In this document: positions 51,011 to 59,087 of the stretch, one piece after another
Layout of the letters: every line of letters starts with the position of its first letter
How positions within the stretch are numbered: position 1 is the stretch's first letter
Origin: Roseburia sp. 831b
Lineage (GTDB): Bacteria; Bacillota; Clostridia; Lachnospirales; Lachnospiraceae
Length of the DNA stretch: 64,000 nucleotides
Assembly: GCF_001940165.2 (NCBI RefSeq)
Contig: NZ_CP135162.1
Coordinates: 1,951,501-2,015,500, forward strand
Reading direction: 5' to 3'
Made by a program: the position numbers and the translations under genes
The notes under the pieces: model-generated
The model's input: only the letters and a program-made list of their open reading frames with translations
The model's database searches: none
Told to the model about the DNA's origin: nothing

Positions 51011-51072
51011 AAAAAAGAACTGCAACTGTCGACATTATAACATACTCTCCCGGCAATTACAGTTCTTTTTTC
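51011..51072 (-). terminator. terminator of the LCP gene, with a TATAAT in its loop
   Basis: On the minus strand AAAAAAGAACTG-T-AATTG pairs with CAGTTG-CAGTTCTTTTTT around a loop of about 25 bases. The loop contains GTTATAATG, which could be the -10 of glmS transcription, so one element may end the LCP transcript and start that of glmS. This pairs with the lack of any other obvious promoter between the two genes. Confidence 0.65.
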
Positions 51073-51158
51073 ATTTATTTCTGTTAACTTTTCTCTTTAC
51101 GAAATTTCATCTGTTAGACTTTGTTTTCCATAATCCACATTACGGATAAAACTTTCCT

Positions 51159-52529
51159 CTACTTTGAAGTTTCCGAACTCTGGGTATCTTCTTCCGCATC
51201 TGGTGAATAATCCGCTGAGAACGTATTACCATCGCTCTCCGTCTTACCGGTATCATTGATAATCTTCTTACTCAGTTCCTCAATGGTAGAAGATGGCACA
51301 TAATTATTTTCTCCGAACAGATAAGAATGTAATAATGAAACATTCGTCTCTAAGGTTGTCGGAACTACGATAGATCCTTTCTTTCCAAGTGTCATCGTAC
51401 ACTGTGAAAATGGGAATCCGGATGTGCTGGACAAGTCATACTGCGTTACAAATGCTGCAAGACCTAAAATCTCTTTTGACGTTAAACTGGTATCGATATC
51501 ATCAAAAACAGCATCCACAATCTTATTAAGTGTGGTAAGTTTTGCATGTTTTGCTTTATCAAACATTGCATTTAAAACGATTCGTTGACGTTCTGCACGC
51601 TTGAAGTCATCTCCCTTGGTATAACGGACACGACAGTATGCGGTTGCCTGGATACCATCTAAGGTGCAGACTCCACCACCTTGTACATAGCTGGAAGACT
51701 TTCCGGTCACGCCCTGCATCTCGTCAATATAAACCTTCATGTAACCAGCCTCTTCCTCTGTAACTTCAATATCTACTCCGCCAAGCAGATCAATCACTTC
51801 AACCATCGCATTAAAATCAACGGCTACATAATCTTTGATATTTAAATCCAGATTCTGATTCAGCATTGCAACTGCGGATTCAACACCACCTTTTGCATAG
51901 GCAGCATTACACTTTTTAAAGGAATCATCATAAACATTCAAATAGGTATCACGGTAAACAGAAACTAATTTTACCTCTTTCGTATCATTGTTAATACTTG
52001 CAATCATGATACTATCACTGTTACCACCACCATAATTTCCATTGGATCTGTTATCAAGTCCAAACAGGGCAATGTTTGTATAACCATCTAGCAAATCCTT
52101 GGTAGCATCATCCAAATCATTGATGGAAAGCTTATCCTCATCCAACTTTCCGGTCTGGTTGATTTTTGCTAACTTCAACCAGAAGAATAAGACGATTAGC
52201 AATACAACAACTACTACAATCTCAGCAATCAGAATTCTTCTCTTTCTTTTTCTTCTCTGCTTCTTTGTCATACGCTTCTTGCCGGATGGATTCGGTCTGG
52301 AACCGTTCATCCCATCACTGCTGCGCACCGGACGTCCCTGCTGTGCTGTTCTTCCTGTTGATGCCTGTCCTCTATTTCCTGTTGTCTGACTCCGGCTCCC
52401 TGCCGACTGACCTCTGGATGCCTGACTTCTGGACGCCTGTCCTCTATTTCCCTGACCACGATTTGCAGATGCAGATCTACTTGCACTGCTGCTGCGAGCC
52501 GTAGTTCTTCTCTCTTCCTCTCTGCTCAT
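51159..52529 (-). CDS. LCP family (LytR-CpsA-Psr) cell-wall glycopolymer ligase
   Basis: The 456-residue protein has an N-terminal cytoplasmic tail (about 1-90) that is low complexity, rich in Arg/Gly/Gln/Ser with RGQ and SQ repeats, then RKRKRR, a membrane helix (about 97-120), and the LCP domain: NSDSIMIASINNDTKEVKLVSVYRDTYLNV, NAAYAKGGVESAVAMLNQNLDL, YVAVDFNAMVEVIDLLGGVDIEV and YCRVRYTKGDDFKRAERQR with the polyprenyl-phosphate-binding Arg residues. LCP enzymes attach wall teichoic acid or capsule from the lipid carrier to peptidoglycan. It lies just downstream of the polysaccharide gene run, consistent with attaching that polymer. Confidence 0.93.
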   Translation of the reverse strand: MSREEERRTTARSSSASRSASANRGQGNRGQASRSQASRGQSAGSRSQTTGNRGQASTGRTAQQGRPVRSSDGMNGSRPNPSGKKRMTKKQRRKRKRRILIAEIVVVVVLLIVLFFWLKLAKINQTGKLDEDKLSINDLDDATKDLLDGYTNIALFGLDNRSNGNYGGGNSDSIMIASINNDTKEVKLVSVYRDTYLNVYDDSFKKCNAAYAKGGVESAVAMLNQNLDLNIKDYVAVDFNAMVEVIDLLGGVDIEVTEEEAGYMKVYIDEMQGVTGKSSSYVQGGGVCTLDGIQATAYCRVRYTKGDDFKRAERQRIVLNAMFDKAKHAKLTTLNKIVDAVFDDIDTSLTSKEILGLAAFVTQYDLSSTSGFPFSQCTMTLGKKGSIVVPTTLETNVSLLHSYLFGENNYVPSSTIEELSKKIINDTGKTESDGNTFSADYSPDAEEDTQSSETSK

Positions 52530-52626
52530 GTTATTCTCCCATTTCTTTCCTGCTATTTTCCATAGCGACTGATTAAATATAATACAATTTCATTTGGGTG
52601 TCAATAAATACCAGGTAAAGGATTTC

Positions 52627-53358
52627 TTATCTTTTCCTTAATTTTTTCATCTGTGCCAATAACCGTTTTGCAAGCAATAAACGGATTTGAATCATTTTTA
52701 AAATGCCATGACGGGAAAAATCAGAATTATTCCGCTCATGCCTGCGGTATTTTAATAATGGTTCCTTTAAGAAAAATGATTTTCCAAAGTAATAATCACT
52801 TAAAATTCCAATCCATTGGTCATGCATCTGGATATCCCTTGGAATCGGAAAAATCTTAGAAAGCACCTCTCTTTTCAATGCCATTGCACAGCCCATATAG
52901 GTATTCTTGCAAAAGTTTTTAAATGATCCCGCACCGGAACCTCGATACGCAAAAAAAGATGGCATTAAAACCTGCTCTAACGATTCATTTCTGACTTCAA
53001 CATCATGGATGACAAGTGAAACCTGCTCTTTTTCAAATTCCTGCATCACCTTTTCCACCTTGTCCTTTGCCCAGACATCATCCTGATCTGATAAAAACAA
53101 GTACGCGCCACGACACTCCTTTAAAGCATGCTCAAAATTGGCAATAATCCCTTGCTTTGGTCCATCCACGAGTCGGATTCTTGCATCCTTTTCCAGAAAA
53201 GAAGTTACAATCTCTCTGGTTCTATCCGTCGAACCATCATCCGAGACTACAATCTCATCCCGCTCTGATAAATTTTGCAGGATGGATTCTAACTGACTGG
53301 CTATGTATTTTTCTCCATTATAGGAGGCAAGTGCTACTGATATCCGAATTTGTTCCAT
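52627..53358 (-). CDS. family 2 glycosyltransferase (rhamnosyltransferase-like)
   Basis: The 243-residue GT-A fold protein begins RISVALASYNGEKYIASQLESILQNLSERDEIVVSDDGSTDRT, with the DXD-like LSDQDDVW and a metal/acceptor region MHDQWIGILSDYY. The similarity pattern is that of dTDP-rhamnose transferases in capsule clusters. The start overlaps the previous glycosyltransferase gene by 25 bases, which indicates tight coupling. Last of the assembly genes before the LCP ligase. Confidence 0.88.
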   Translation of the reverse strand: MEQIRISVALASYNGEKYIASQLESILQNLSERDEIVVSDDGSTDRTREIVTSFLEKDARIRLVDGPKQGIIANFEHALKECRGAYLFLSDQDDVWAKDKVEKVMQEFEKEQVSLVIHDVEVRNESLEQVLMPSFFAYRGSGAGSFKNFCKNTYMGCAMALKREVLSKIFPIPRDIQMHDQWIGILSDYYFGKSFFLKEPLLKYRRHERNNSDFSRHGILKMIQIRLLLAKRLLAQMKKLRKR

Positions 53359-54527
53359 AGTTCTTCGTACCGTCCTACAATATAATCCCAGCTATAATAC
53401 GCTTTCATACGCGCTCTCGCCTTTTCGCAAAGTTCCATCCGGCGTGTTTCATCCAGCGACTCCGCTATCTTCATCAGATAGGAAAGACTTCCGGCATCCT
53501 TCGTCCAGTAAAGTGCACCGTCCTCTGCGACCTCCTCGTTAAAGCCTACCTTTAACAAAAGATTCAGCTCTGTTGTCGACAATGCCTCTAATAAAGATGG
53601 ATTCGTGCCTCCCACCTCATGACCGTGGAAATACGCAAACGCATTTTTTCGAATCATTGTCAAAAGTTCCGAGTCATACACTGTTCCCACAAATTTGATA
53701 CGGTCATCCTCGTCAAAATGTGTCTTTTGTTTTAATTCTTCGAAAAATTTATTTTGTTCCACATTTGTAATCAATACAAACTTTCTCTTTGTCTTTGATT
53801 TCATAAATTCTAAGAGCATTGTCTCGTAATTATTTTCCGGCACAAAACGTCCCACGACAAGATAATACTCTTTCTCTTTTAAGCCAAATTTCTGGTACCA
53901 TTCCAAAAGTTTTTTTCGGCTTTCCGTTTTCTGTACCGTGGCATTTTCTGCCTCCTTGCTCTCGGTATTGGTTCCATAGGCAATAAAAGTGGTCTTTGGC
54001 TGATATTTCCCGTACTCCGCCTGAATATAATTTTCGATATTTTTCGAATCACAAACCAGAAGGTCTGCGTGTTTTACCATCAGTTTTTCGGAAAATTTCC
54101 AATATTTTCGAATGGCCGCATTCCATTTTGCGCGCATCCATTCATGCCCGTCGGGATTAACAAAAAGTGTTCCACCCATCCGCTTTAACTTTTTCTTTAA
54201 GGAACCGATAAACGGTCCGATTCGGCAGGCAAGCACATAAATGACCGGCTCTTTAATCTGTTCTTTTTTTATCACCGAAAGGCAATAACGGAATGCTGCA
54301 ATGTCATAATAAACAGCCTTCGCCGGTCCAATGTTCGGAACCGGAATCTCAAAGCAGTCTGCCCCTAGATACTCAAAATTCTTTTTCTGATTCGACAGGC
54401 AGGCAACGTGATATTTCACATCATCCGATTTCTGGTTGCGCACCAGCTCCTCCACAAATGTCTCGAATCCGCCATATCGCGCCGGAATTCCCTTGCTTCC
54501 TATTATAAAAATATGTTTCATGTTCAT
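53334..54527 (-). CDS. glycosyltransferase with DUF1972 N-terminal domain
   Basis: The protein has about 397 residues. The N-terminal KHIFIIGSKGIPARYGGFETFVEELVRN is the DUF1972 signature of rhamnosyl/galactosyl transferases such as Cps2F/RgpA; the C-terminal GT4-like Rossmann domain contains VVGRFVPENNYETMLLEF and a FHGHEVGGTNPSLLEAL phosphate-binding motif. It has a GT-B fold and is cytoplasmic. The start is ambiguous between ATG at 54527 and 54521 (AAGG upstream); the longer frame to 54581 is unlikely. Third in the EPS transcript. Confidence 0.87.
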   Translation of the reverse strand: MNMKHIFIIGSKGIPARYGGFETFVEELVRNQKSDDVKYHVACLSNQKKNFEYLGADCFEIPVPNIGPAKAVYYDIAAFRYCLSVIKKEQIKEPVIYVLACRIGPFIGSLKKKLKRMGGTLFVNPDGHEWMRAKWNAAIRKYWKFSEKLMVKHADLLVCDSKNIENYIQAEYGKYQPKTTFIAYGTNTESKEAENATVQKTESRKKLLEWYQKFGLKEKEYYLVVGRFVPENNYETMLLEFMKSKTKRKFVLITNVEQNKFFEELKQKTHFDEDDRIKFVGTVYDSELLTMIRKNAFAYFHGHEVGGTNPSLLEALSTTELNLLLKVGFNEEVAEDGALYWTKDAGSLSYLMKIAESLDETRRMELCEKARARMKAYYSWDYIVGRYEELWNKFGYQ

Positions 54528-54581
54528 AACCTTAACTTTCCGTAAAACAGGAAAGAATCTCGCCCCTTCTTTCTCTTTCAC

Positions 54582-56207
54582 CTACTTCATGCTATTGGTG
54601 ACATCTTTCAAATGATACGTCTTTTCGGGCTCTAATGCAAGATTTTGATTGTAAAAAGGATCTCCTTCCAGCAGATAATCATTCCAGCGTTCCCGCAAAA
54701 CCTGTCTGGCTTTTTTTGCCTCCTGCTCATCCGGAAGCTCCATTCTAGAACATACCACACGGATTGTCGGGTCCAATATCACCTGATATCCCGCCTTTCT
54801 TAATCGAAATGCGAAATCCAAATCCCGATACGGTGTCGGCAGGGATTTATCGATTCCCCCAACCTCCTGATAAGCCTTTTTTTCAATCATGCAAAAGTCA
54901 AGAAGCCCCGCACTGATATTCTGCGGTGCAACTGCCCTCCGGTAATATCCTTTGAAAAAAGATGGCAGCCCCTTAAAAAGCGGCATCACATTTCCTTTCT
55001 CATCAAACGTCAACCCGCATGCGTACACTTTTGTTCCGCGGATTGCTTTTCCACAGACCATTCCGACTTTTTCTTTCTGAAAATACTGCATCATCTTCTG
55101 CTGCCAGTTTTTTGACGGATTCACAAAGCCATGCCCCTGCTTTACAATAAAAGCATTTTCTGCCTCTGCTTCCTCTCCAAACAAGGTATCCTTTTTCTGC
55201 TCCAATCCAATCTTTGGCAAATCATAGGATACCGCAAGCGTCTCTCTTCCTTTTACAGACTCCACTTTTGCCACGCAGCCAATACGCTCTAAGTGTGCCG
55301 CAACCGCCTGTTTTCCAGCTTCGTATGCGTAATCCTTACTGCCGGAATCTCCAGCCGTCGACAAAGAATGTACGCGCCAATGATACAAAATCTTTGGAAT
55401 ATGATAAATGCACTCTTCCGGTACAACCTCGGTGCAGCGCAGCACAAAATCATAATCCTGCGCTCCGTCGTAATCAGAATTCAACATTCCTGCCTTTTCT
55501 AGCAAACTACGATGAAACACTACAAAATGACAAATGTAGTTGTAATGATTCAACAGCTCAGGATTAAAATCCGGCTTGAAATGCGGTTCAAAATGCTGTG
55601 ATAAATCTGCCGATACCTTATCCTCATCCGAGTAGAAAAACAACGGCATCCGCTCCGACACGACGAGATGCTTCTCATCCGACTGTTCTTCATAAACAAA
55701 CTCATTTAACACCTTCACCACTTCATAAAGTGCATTCGGCGCTAACACATCATCGTGATCCAAAAGTCCGATATAATCGCCGGTTGCCGCACGAAATCCC
55801 TCGTTGGTATTCCCGGAAATGCCATAATTATGCTCCAGGTGAATCACTCGAATCCGCTCATCCTTTTCGTAAGGTTTCACAAGCGCCGTCACCTCGTCAG
55901 CAGGGCTTCCGTCTGCGAAACAAAGTTCCCAGTTCTCATAAGTCTGCGCTTTCACCGATGCAATCAGCTCTTCTAAAAACTCTTTTTTGGTACAATAAGC
56001 TGGCACTACCAGACTTATTTTCGGCAAATAGGAAAAAGCAGTTTCCCGCTCTTTTTCCTTTTCTTTTTCATCTGGTAAAAAGTGATGATACTGCTCTTTG
56101 TATACAAGATTAACCGGTTCACTTGTCTTTTCCTGAAATTTGACAGCGAACCCGATTATACCATGTTTCCTAATTAAATTGATAACTCGTTTTATCTTAC
56201 TTTGCAT
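54582..56207 (-). CDS. family 2 glycosyltransferase, large form
   Basis: The 541-residue protein has an N-terminal stretch of about 65 residues, then the GT2 domain: KISLVVPAYCTKKEFLEELIASVKAQTYENWELCFADGSP, YIGLLDHDDVLAPNALYEVV (DXD-like) and HFVVFHRSLLEKAGMLNSDYDGAQDYDFVLRC. A second, diverged GT2-like half (about 330-540) has GKAIRGTKVYACGLTF and GGIDKSLPTPYRDLDFAFRLRKAGYQVILDP. Similar two-part proteins occur in clostridial rhamnan and EPS loci. Four bases separate it from the sugar transferase stop codon. Confidence 0.88.
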   Translation of the reverse strand: MQSKIKRVINLIRKHGIIGFAVKFQEKTSEPVNLVYKEQYHHFLPDEKEKEKERETAFSYLPKISLVVPAYCTKKEFLEELIASVKAQTYENWELCFADGSPADEVTALVKPYEKDERIRVIHLEHNYGISGNTNEGFRAATGDYIGLLDHDDVLAPNALYEVVKVLNEFVYEEQSDEKHLVVSERMPLFFYSDEDKVSADLSQHFEPHFKPDFNPELLNHYNYICHFVVFHRSLLEKAGMLNSDYDGAQDYDFVLRCTEVVPEECIYHIPKILYHWRVHSLSTAGDSGSKDYAYEAGKQAVAAHLERIGCVAKVESVKGRETLAVSYDLPKIGLEQKKDTLFGEEAEAENAFIVKQGHGFVNPSKNWQQKMMQYFQKEKVGMVCGKAIRGTKVYACGLTFDEKGNVMPLFKGLPSFFKGYYRRAVAPQNISAGLLDFCMIEKKAYQEVGGIDKSLPTPYRDLDFAFRLRKAGYQVILDPTIRVVCSRMELPDEQEAKKARQVLRERWNDYLLEGDPFYNQNLALEPEKTYHLKDVTNSMK

Positions 56208-56210
56208 ATA

Positions 56211-57620
56211 TTAGGACGCTCCTCTACCGGTCAGTACAACCTGAATCGTCTTAAAAATAATCTTGATATCAAGTCCTAATGACCAGTTTGAAATATATGT
56301 GGTGTCTAGGGCCACAACCTCTTCAAAATCTGTTACCTCATTTCGTCCACTAACCTGCCACATTCCCGTGAGTCCAGGCTTAATCCCAAGACGTGCCTTA
56401 TGATGGAGTTCGTACTGTTCAAATTCATCTACGGTTGGTGGTCTTGTTCCAACAAGACTCATCTCCCCTTTCAAGATGTTCCAAAACTGTGGCAGTTCAT
56501 CAATGGAAAATTTACGCATAAATTTTCCGATAGGAATGATTCTTGGGTCATCCTCCATCTTAAACATCTGTCCCTGCATCTCGTTTTGTGCTTCTAATTC
56601 CTTCTTTTTTGCCTCTGCATCCACAACCATTGTGCGGAATTTGTAAAACTTGAATTTTCTTCCATTTTTTCCAACACGGGTCTGCGCAAAAAAGACCGGC
56701 CCAGGCGACTGAATCTTGATAATTGGGGCAAAAATAAGAAATGCAATGCCCATTAAAACCAGACCTACCAGGCTGCCCAGTATATCCAGGCAACGCTTTG
56801 CAAAAAGTTCTCGTCTTGAAGCAATCTTCATACTCGTTGTCATAACAAGGTATCTTCCGCACTTCTCCACAACTTTATTCGGCCGCAGATATGACTCATG
56901 AACAAGTGAAAAATGCACCGTCACACCAAGTTCTAACAGTTCATCGGCAAGTGCCTCGCTGCTGGTTCTTGTGTTCCCAATGATAAATACCTCATCCACC
57001 ACATTCATTTTCACATATTCCAAAAAGGAATCTGCACTGGCAACAACCGGAACTCCGCGCATTTTCCTGCCGCGGCAGTCCTTATCCACAATCACAATAC
57101 CCGTGATTTCAAAATCACGATATGGAAGTCCTTCAAATTCTTTCAGACAGGAATATGCCTGATCTTCTGTCGTAACAATAATCATCGAGGACAAATTCTT
57201 CGCACGAATCATTCGTTTGCGAAGATATATTTTCAAAAGAACGTGGCCAATCATTTCAATTACGCCGCCTAAAATCCAGAATGTAAACAGTAACATTCGG
57301 GAATAGGTAAACGAAACCTTGACCGCATACATATAAACTACCAATCCAAGGAATACTGTTGTCACATGTGTTGCAACAGACCTTAGCTCTTTTAAGTTTC
57401 CTCTTCTTAAAATTCCTGTATAGGATTCACTTAAAAAAACAACGACAACATCAATCAATACCAATACAATCGCAAGACGCTCATAATCGTCATTTGCATA
57501 CGGATTATCAAATCCAAGACGCATCCAGTACGCTAAAACTAGCGCAATCTGTAATGCAAGAATATCAATGATGGTGAAGTCGATATGCTTCATAAAGCTA
57601 TTTTTTTCTCTTTTATACAT
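56211..57620 (-). CDS. undecaprenyl-phosphate sugar phosphotransferase (EPS priming enzyme)
   Basis: The 469-residue polyprenyl-P sugar transferase is of WcaJ/WbaP/CpsE type. It has four N-terminal membrane helices (about 12-135), a CoA-binding-like Rossmann segment (about 145-260), a re-entrant helix (about 285-308), then the catalytic domain: PGPVFFAQTRVGKNGRKFKFYKFRTMV, FSIDELPQFWNILKGEMSLVGTRPPT (Asp-Glu pair), ARLGIKPGLTGMWQVSGRN. It puts the first sugar phosphate (glucose or galactose) on the lipid carrier. It heads the glycosyltransferase run. Flippase and polymerase genes are not in this locus. Confidence 0.94.
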   Translation of the reverse strand: MYKREKNSFMKHIDFTIIDILALQIALVLAYWMRLGFDNPYANDDYERLAIVLVLIDVVVVFLSESYTGILRRGNLKELRSVATHVTTVFLGLVVYMYAVKVSFTYSRMLLFTFWILGGVIEMIGHVLLKIYLRKRMIRAKNLSSMIIVTTEDQAYSCLKEFEGLPYRDFEITGIVIVDKDCRGRKMRGVPVVASADSFLEYVKMNVVDEVFIIGNTRTSSEALADELLELGVTVHFSLVHESYLRPNKVVEKCGRYLVMTTSMKIASRRELFAKRCLDILGSLVGLVLMGIAFLIFAPIIKIQSPGPVFFAQTRVGKNGRKFKFYKFRTMVVDAEAKKKELEAQNEMQGQMFKMEDDPRIIPIGKFMRKFSIDELPQFWNILKGEMSLVGTRPPTVDEFEQYELHHKARLGIKPGLTGMWQVSGRNEVTDFEEVVALDTTYISNWSLGLDIKIIFKTIQVVLTGRGAS

Positions 57621-57664
57621 TGATCCCTTATCCCTCTTAGTTTTTGTATGTGGCTTCTATTACA

Positions 57665-57868
57665 TCACGATTTTGTGTCTTTTCTGTGTATATAGCGCCA
57701 GCTCTGCGAATAATCCAGCCGTTCCTGTTCCGACATGTCCGCATATTGGGCAAATGTCAGTTTCACTGGTGTCATCTGTTCTGTGCCGCATTTGAAGCAT
57801 TCCACTTCTTTCCTTCTCGAAACTGTCCGAAGCCAACCGCAGTTCGGGCAGATATATACTTTCATCAT
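57665..57868 (-). CDS. small zinc-ribbon protein
   Basis: The 67-residue protein has a MKVYICPNCGWLRTVSRRKEVECFKCG zinc ribbon (two CxxC pairs) followed by a helical C terminus rich in aromatic residues (YADMSEQERLDYSQSWRYIHRK). AGGGAAC stands ahead of the ATG; a longer frame to 57937 has no ribosome site. I recognise the arrangement from other clostridial EPS-region hypotheticals but know no function. It lies 44 bases upstream of the sugar transferase gene. Confidence 0.65.
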   Translation of the reverse strand: MMKVYICPNCGWLRTVSRRKEVECFKCGTEQMTPVKLTFAQYADMSEQERLDYSQSWRYIHRKDTKS

Positions 57869-57979
57869 AATCGTTCCCTCAATTCGATTTTTCCATACCT
57901 TATATGATACCATTAATGTAAAAAAAAGGCAAAGCAAAGCTTCACCTCTTTCGAAAAATTTAAGAAATATGTTCGTTTT

Positions 57980-58762
57980 CTATCTCTTTTTTACCTCAAA
58001 AGAATTCACCTTTATTGGAAACCCATTTAAATTGCTCTCAAACATCGCAAGAAATTCTTCTAAGTCCAGTTCTCTGCCTGAATTCTTACTGCTCTCTGAA
58101 ATCCCGCCTTGTTCTGGCAGCCAGTACAAAAGGTCAACCATTAGTCCACCCTGCTCCTTGCACCGCACGAGCTGCACATATCCTTGATAAGGGCCTCTCT
58201 GGTTCATAAATTCCAACAGGGAAATAAAATAGTCCACCGGTTCAAATGCAAATTTCTGAATGTCTCCTTCTTCCCTTTGAATTTCAAAGAAATAGCCACC
58301 ACAGGAAACCATAGCCGCTTTTTCATTCAGTTCCCAGCATATTTTATAGGAACGTTTTAGCTGGTACTCCAAATCCTGCTCATCATTCCAGCAAAACTCT
58401 GTCTCTTCCTTTGGAACTTTATCTAACTGTGCAAACTGAATCTTTCCACGCTCTATCATCTCCGGGAAGCCACAGTCCTGAAGCATAATTTCCAACAACT
58501 CATAAATACGCTTTCCTGTTTCCTCTTTCTGATAGCATACAATTACATTTGTATTTCTTTTCAATATTACATTTCTAAGCTGTGCAATCTCATCGGATGC
58601 AAGATAGCTGATAAACAGATACAATAATGTCCTCTTTGGGTTCTTCGTCAATCCCTGCTGTTCTTCTTCCATTTCCTTTTGTGCAAGCATCACGTTCTTT
58701 TTCCCTCTTCTTCTCACATAAAAGTAATGTCTGAACTCCGTTTCCTGTTCTGGTATCTCCAC
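57980..58762 (-). CDS. uncharacterised cytoplasmic protein
   Basis: The 260-residue acidic protein has no signal or membrane segment and no motif I recognise. Residues about 45-75 (RTLLYLFISYLASDEIAQLRNVILKRNTNVIVCYQ) look like a helix-strand pair. The C-terminal half is beta-rich (GGYFFEIQREEGDIQKFAFEPVDYFISLLEFM, GYVQLVRCKEQGGLMVDLLYWLPE). It is transcribed away from the secreted peptide gene at 58950 and toward the zinc-ribbon and EPS genes. The function is unknown. Confidence 0.5.
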   Translation of the reverse strand: MEIPEQETEFRHYFYVRRRGKKNVMLAQKEMEEEQQGLTKNPKRTLLYLFISYLASDEIAQLRNVILKRNTNVIVCYQKEETGKRIYELLEIMLQDCGFPEMIERGKIQFAQLDKVPKEETEFCWNDEQDLEYQLKRSYKICWELNEKAAMVSCGGYFFEIQREEGDIQKFAFEPVDYFISLLEFMNQRGPYQGYVQLVRCKEQGGLMVDLLYWLPEQGGISESSKNSGRELDLEEFLAMFESNLNGFPIKVNSFEVKKR

Positions 58763-58825
58763 TTAATGCTGTTCCTCCTGTGATATTGGTCTGACGACTT
58801 ACGTCTTTTAGCTATAAATATTTTG

Positions 58826-58905
58826 TATTATACGCTGTTATTGCAAAAAATCCCATGCGATATGACGTAAATTTATTTTTACATCAAATAGCATGGGGTT
58901 CTTTT
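58826..58905 (+). promoter_or_regulatory. promoter and terminator-like hairpin in the leader of the secreted peptide gene
   Basis: TATTAT at 58826 is a possible -10 (the -35 is poor). The predicted leader then contains CCCATGC-ATATGA-GTAA...TTAC-TCAAATA-GCATGGG at 58852-58897 followed by TTCTTTTTCTTC. It looks like an intrinsic terminator sitting in front of the peptide start codon, so attenuation is possible. Alternatively it ends a transcript from the left, though no plus-strand gene is there. Confidence 0.5.
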
Positions 58906-58949
58906 TCTTCTCGTTTTATGATTAAGGAAAATATATGGAGGTTTTAATT

Positions 58950-59087
58950 ATGAAAAAGAGAATTTTAGCATTTGCACTTTGTATGGTTTTGTTTGCTGCA
59001 CCTGTTGTATCAAGCGTGGTGTCGGCTGGAGATGCAGGGATTTCGACGTATAAGTATATCTTTGATGATGTATATGAATGTGATTAA
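58950..59087 (+). CDS. short secreted peptide precursor, candidate signalling peptide
   Basis: The 45-residue peptide has a textbook signal sequence, MKKRILAFALCMVLFAAPVV, ending with cleavage-compatible VSA at about residues 24-26. The predicted mature peptide is about 19 residues: GDAGISTYKYIFDDVYECD, acidic and aromatic with one Cys. GGAGG stands eight bases before the ATG. The frame's last four bases overlap the end of the convergent XRE-TPR regulator gene. The size, secretion signal and neighbour fit a pheromone precursor. I do not recognise the sequence. It could also be a small toxin or envelope peptide. Confidence 0.65.
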   Translation: MKKRILAFALCMVLFAAPVVSSVVSAGDAGISTYKYIFDDVYECD

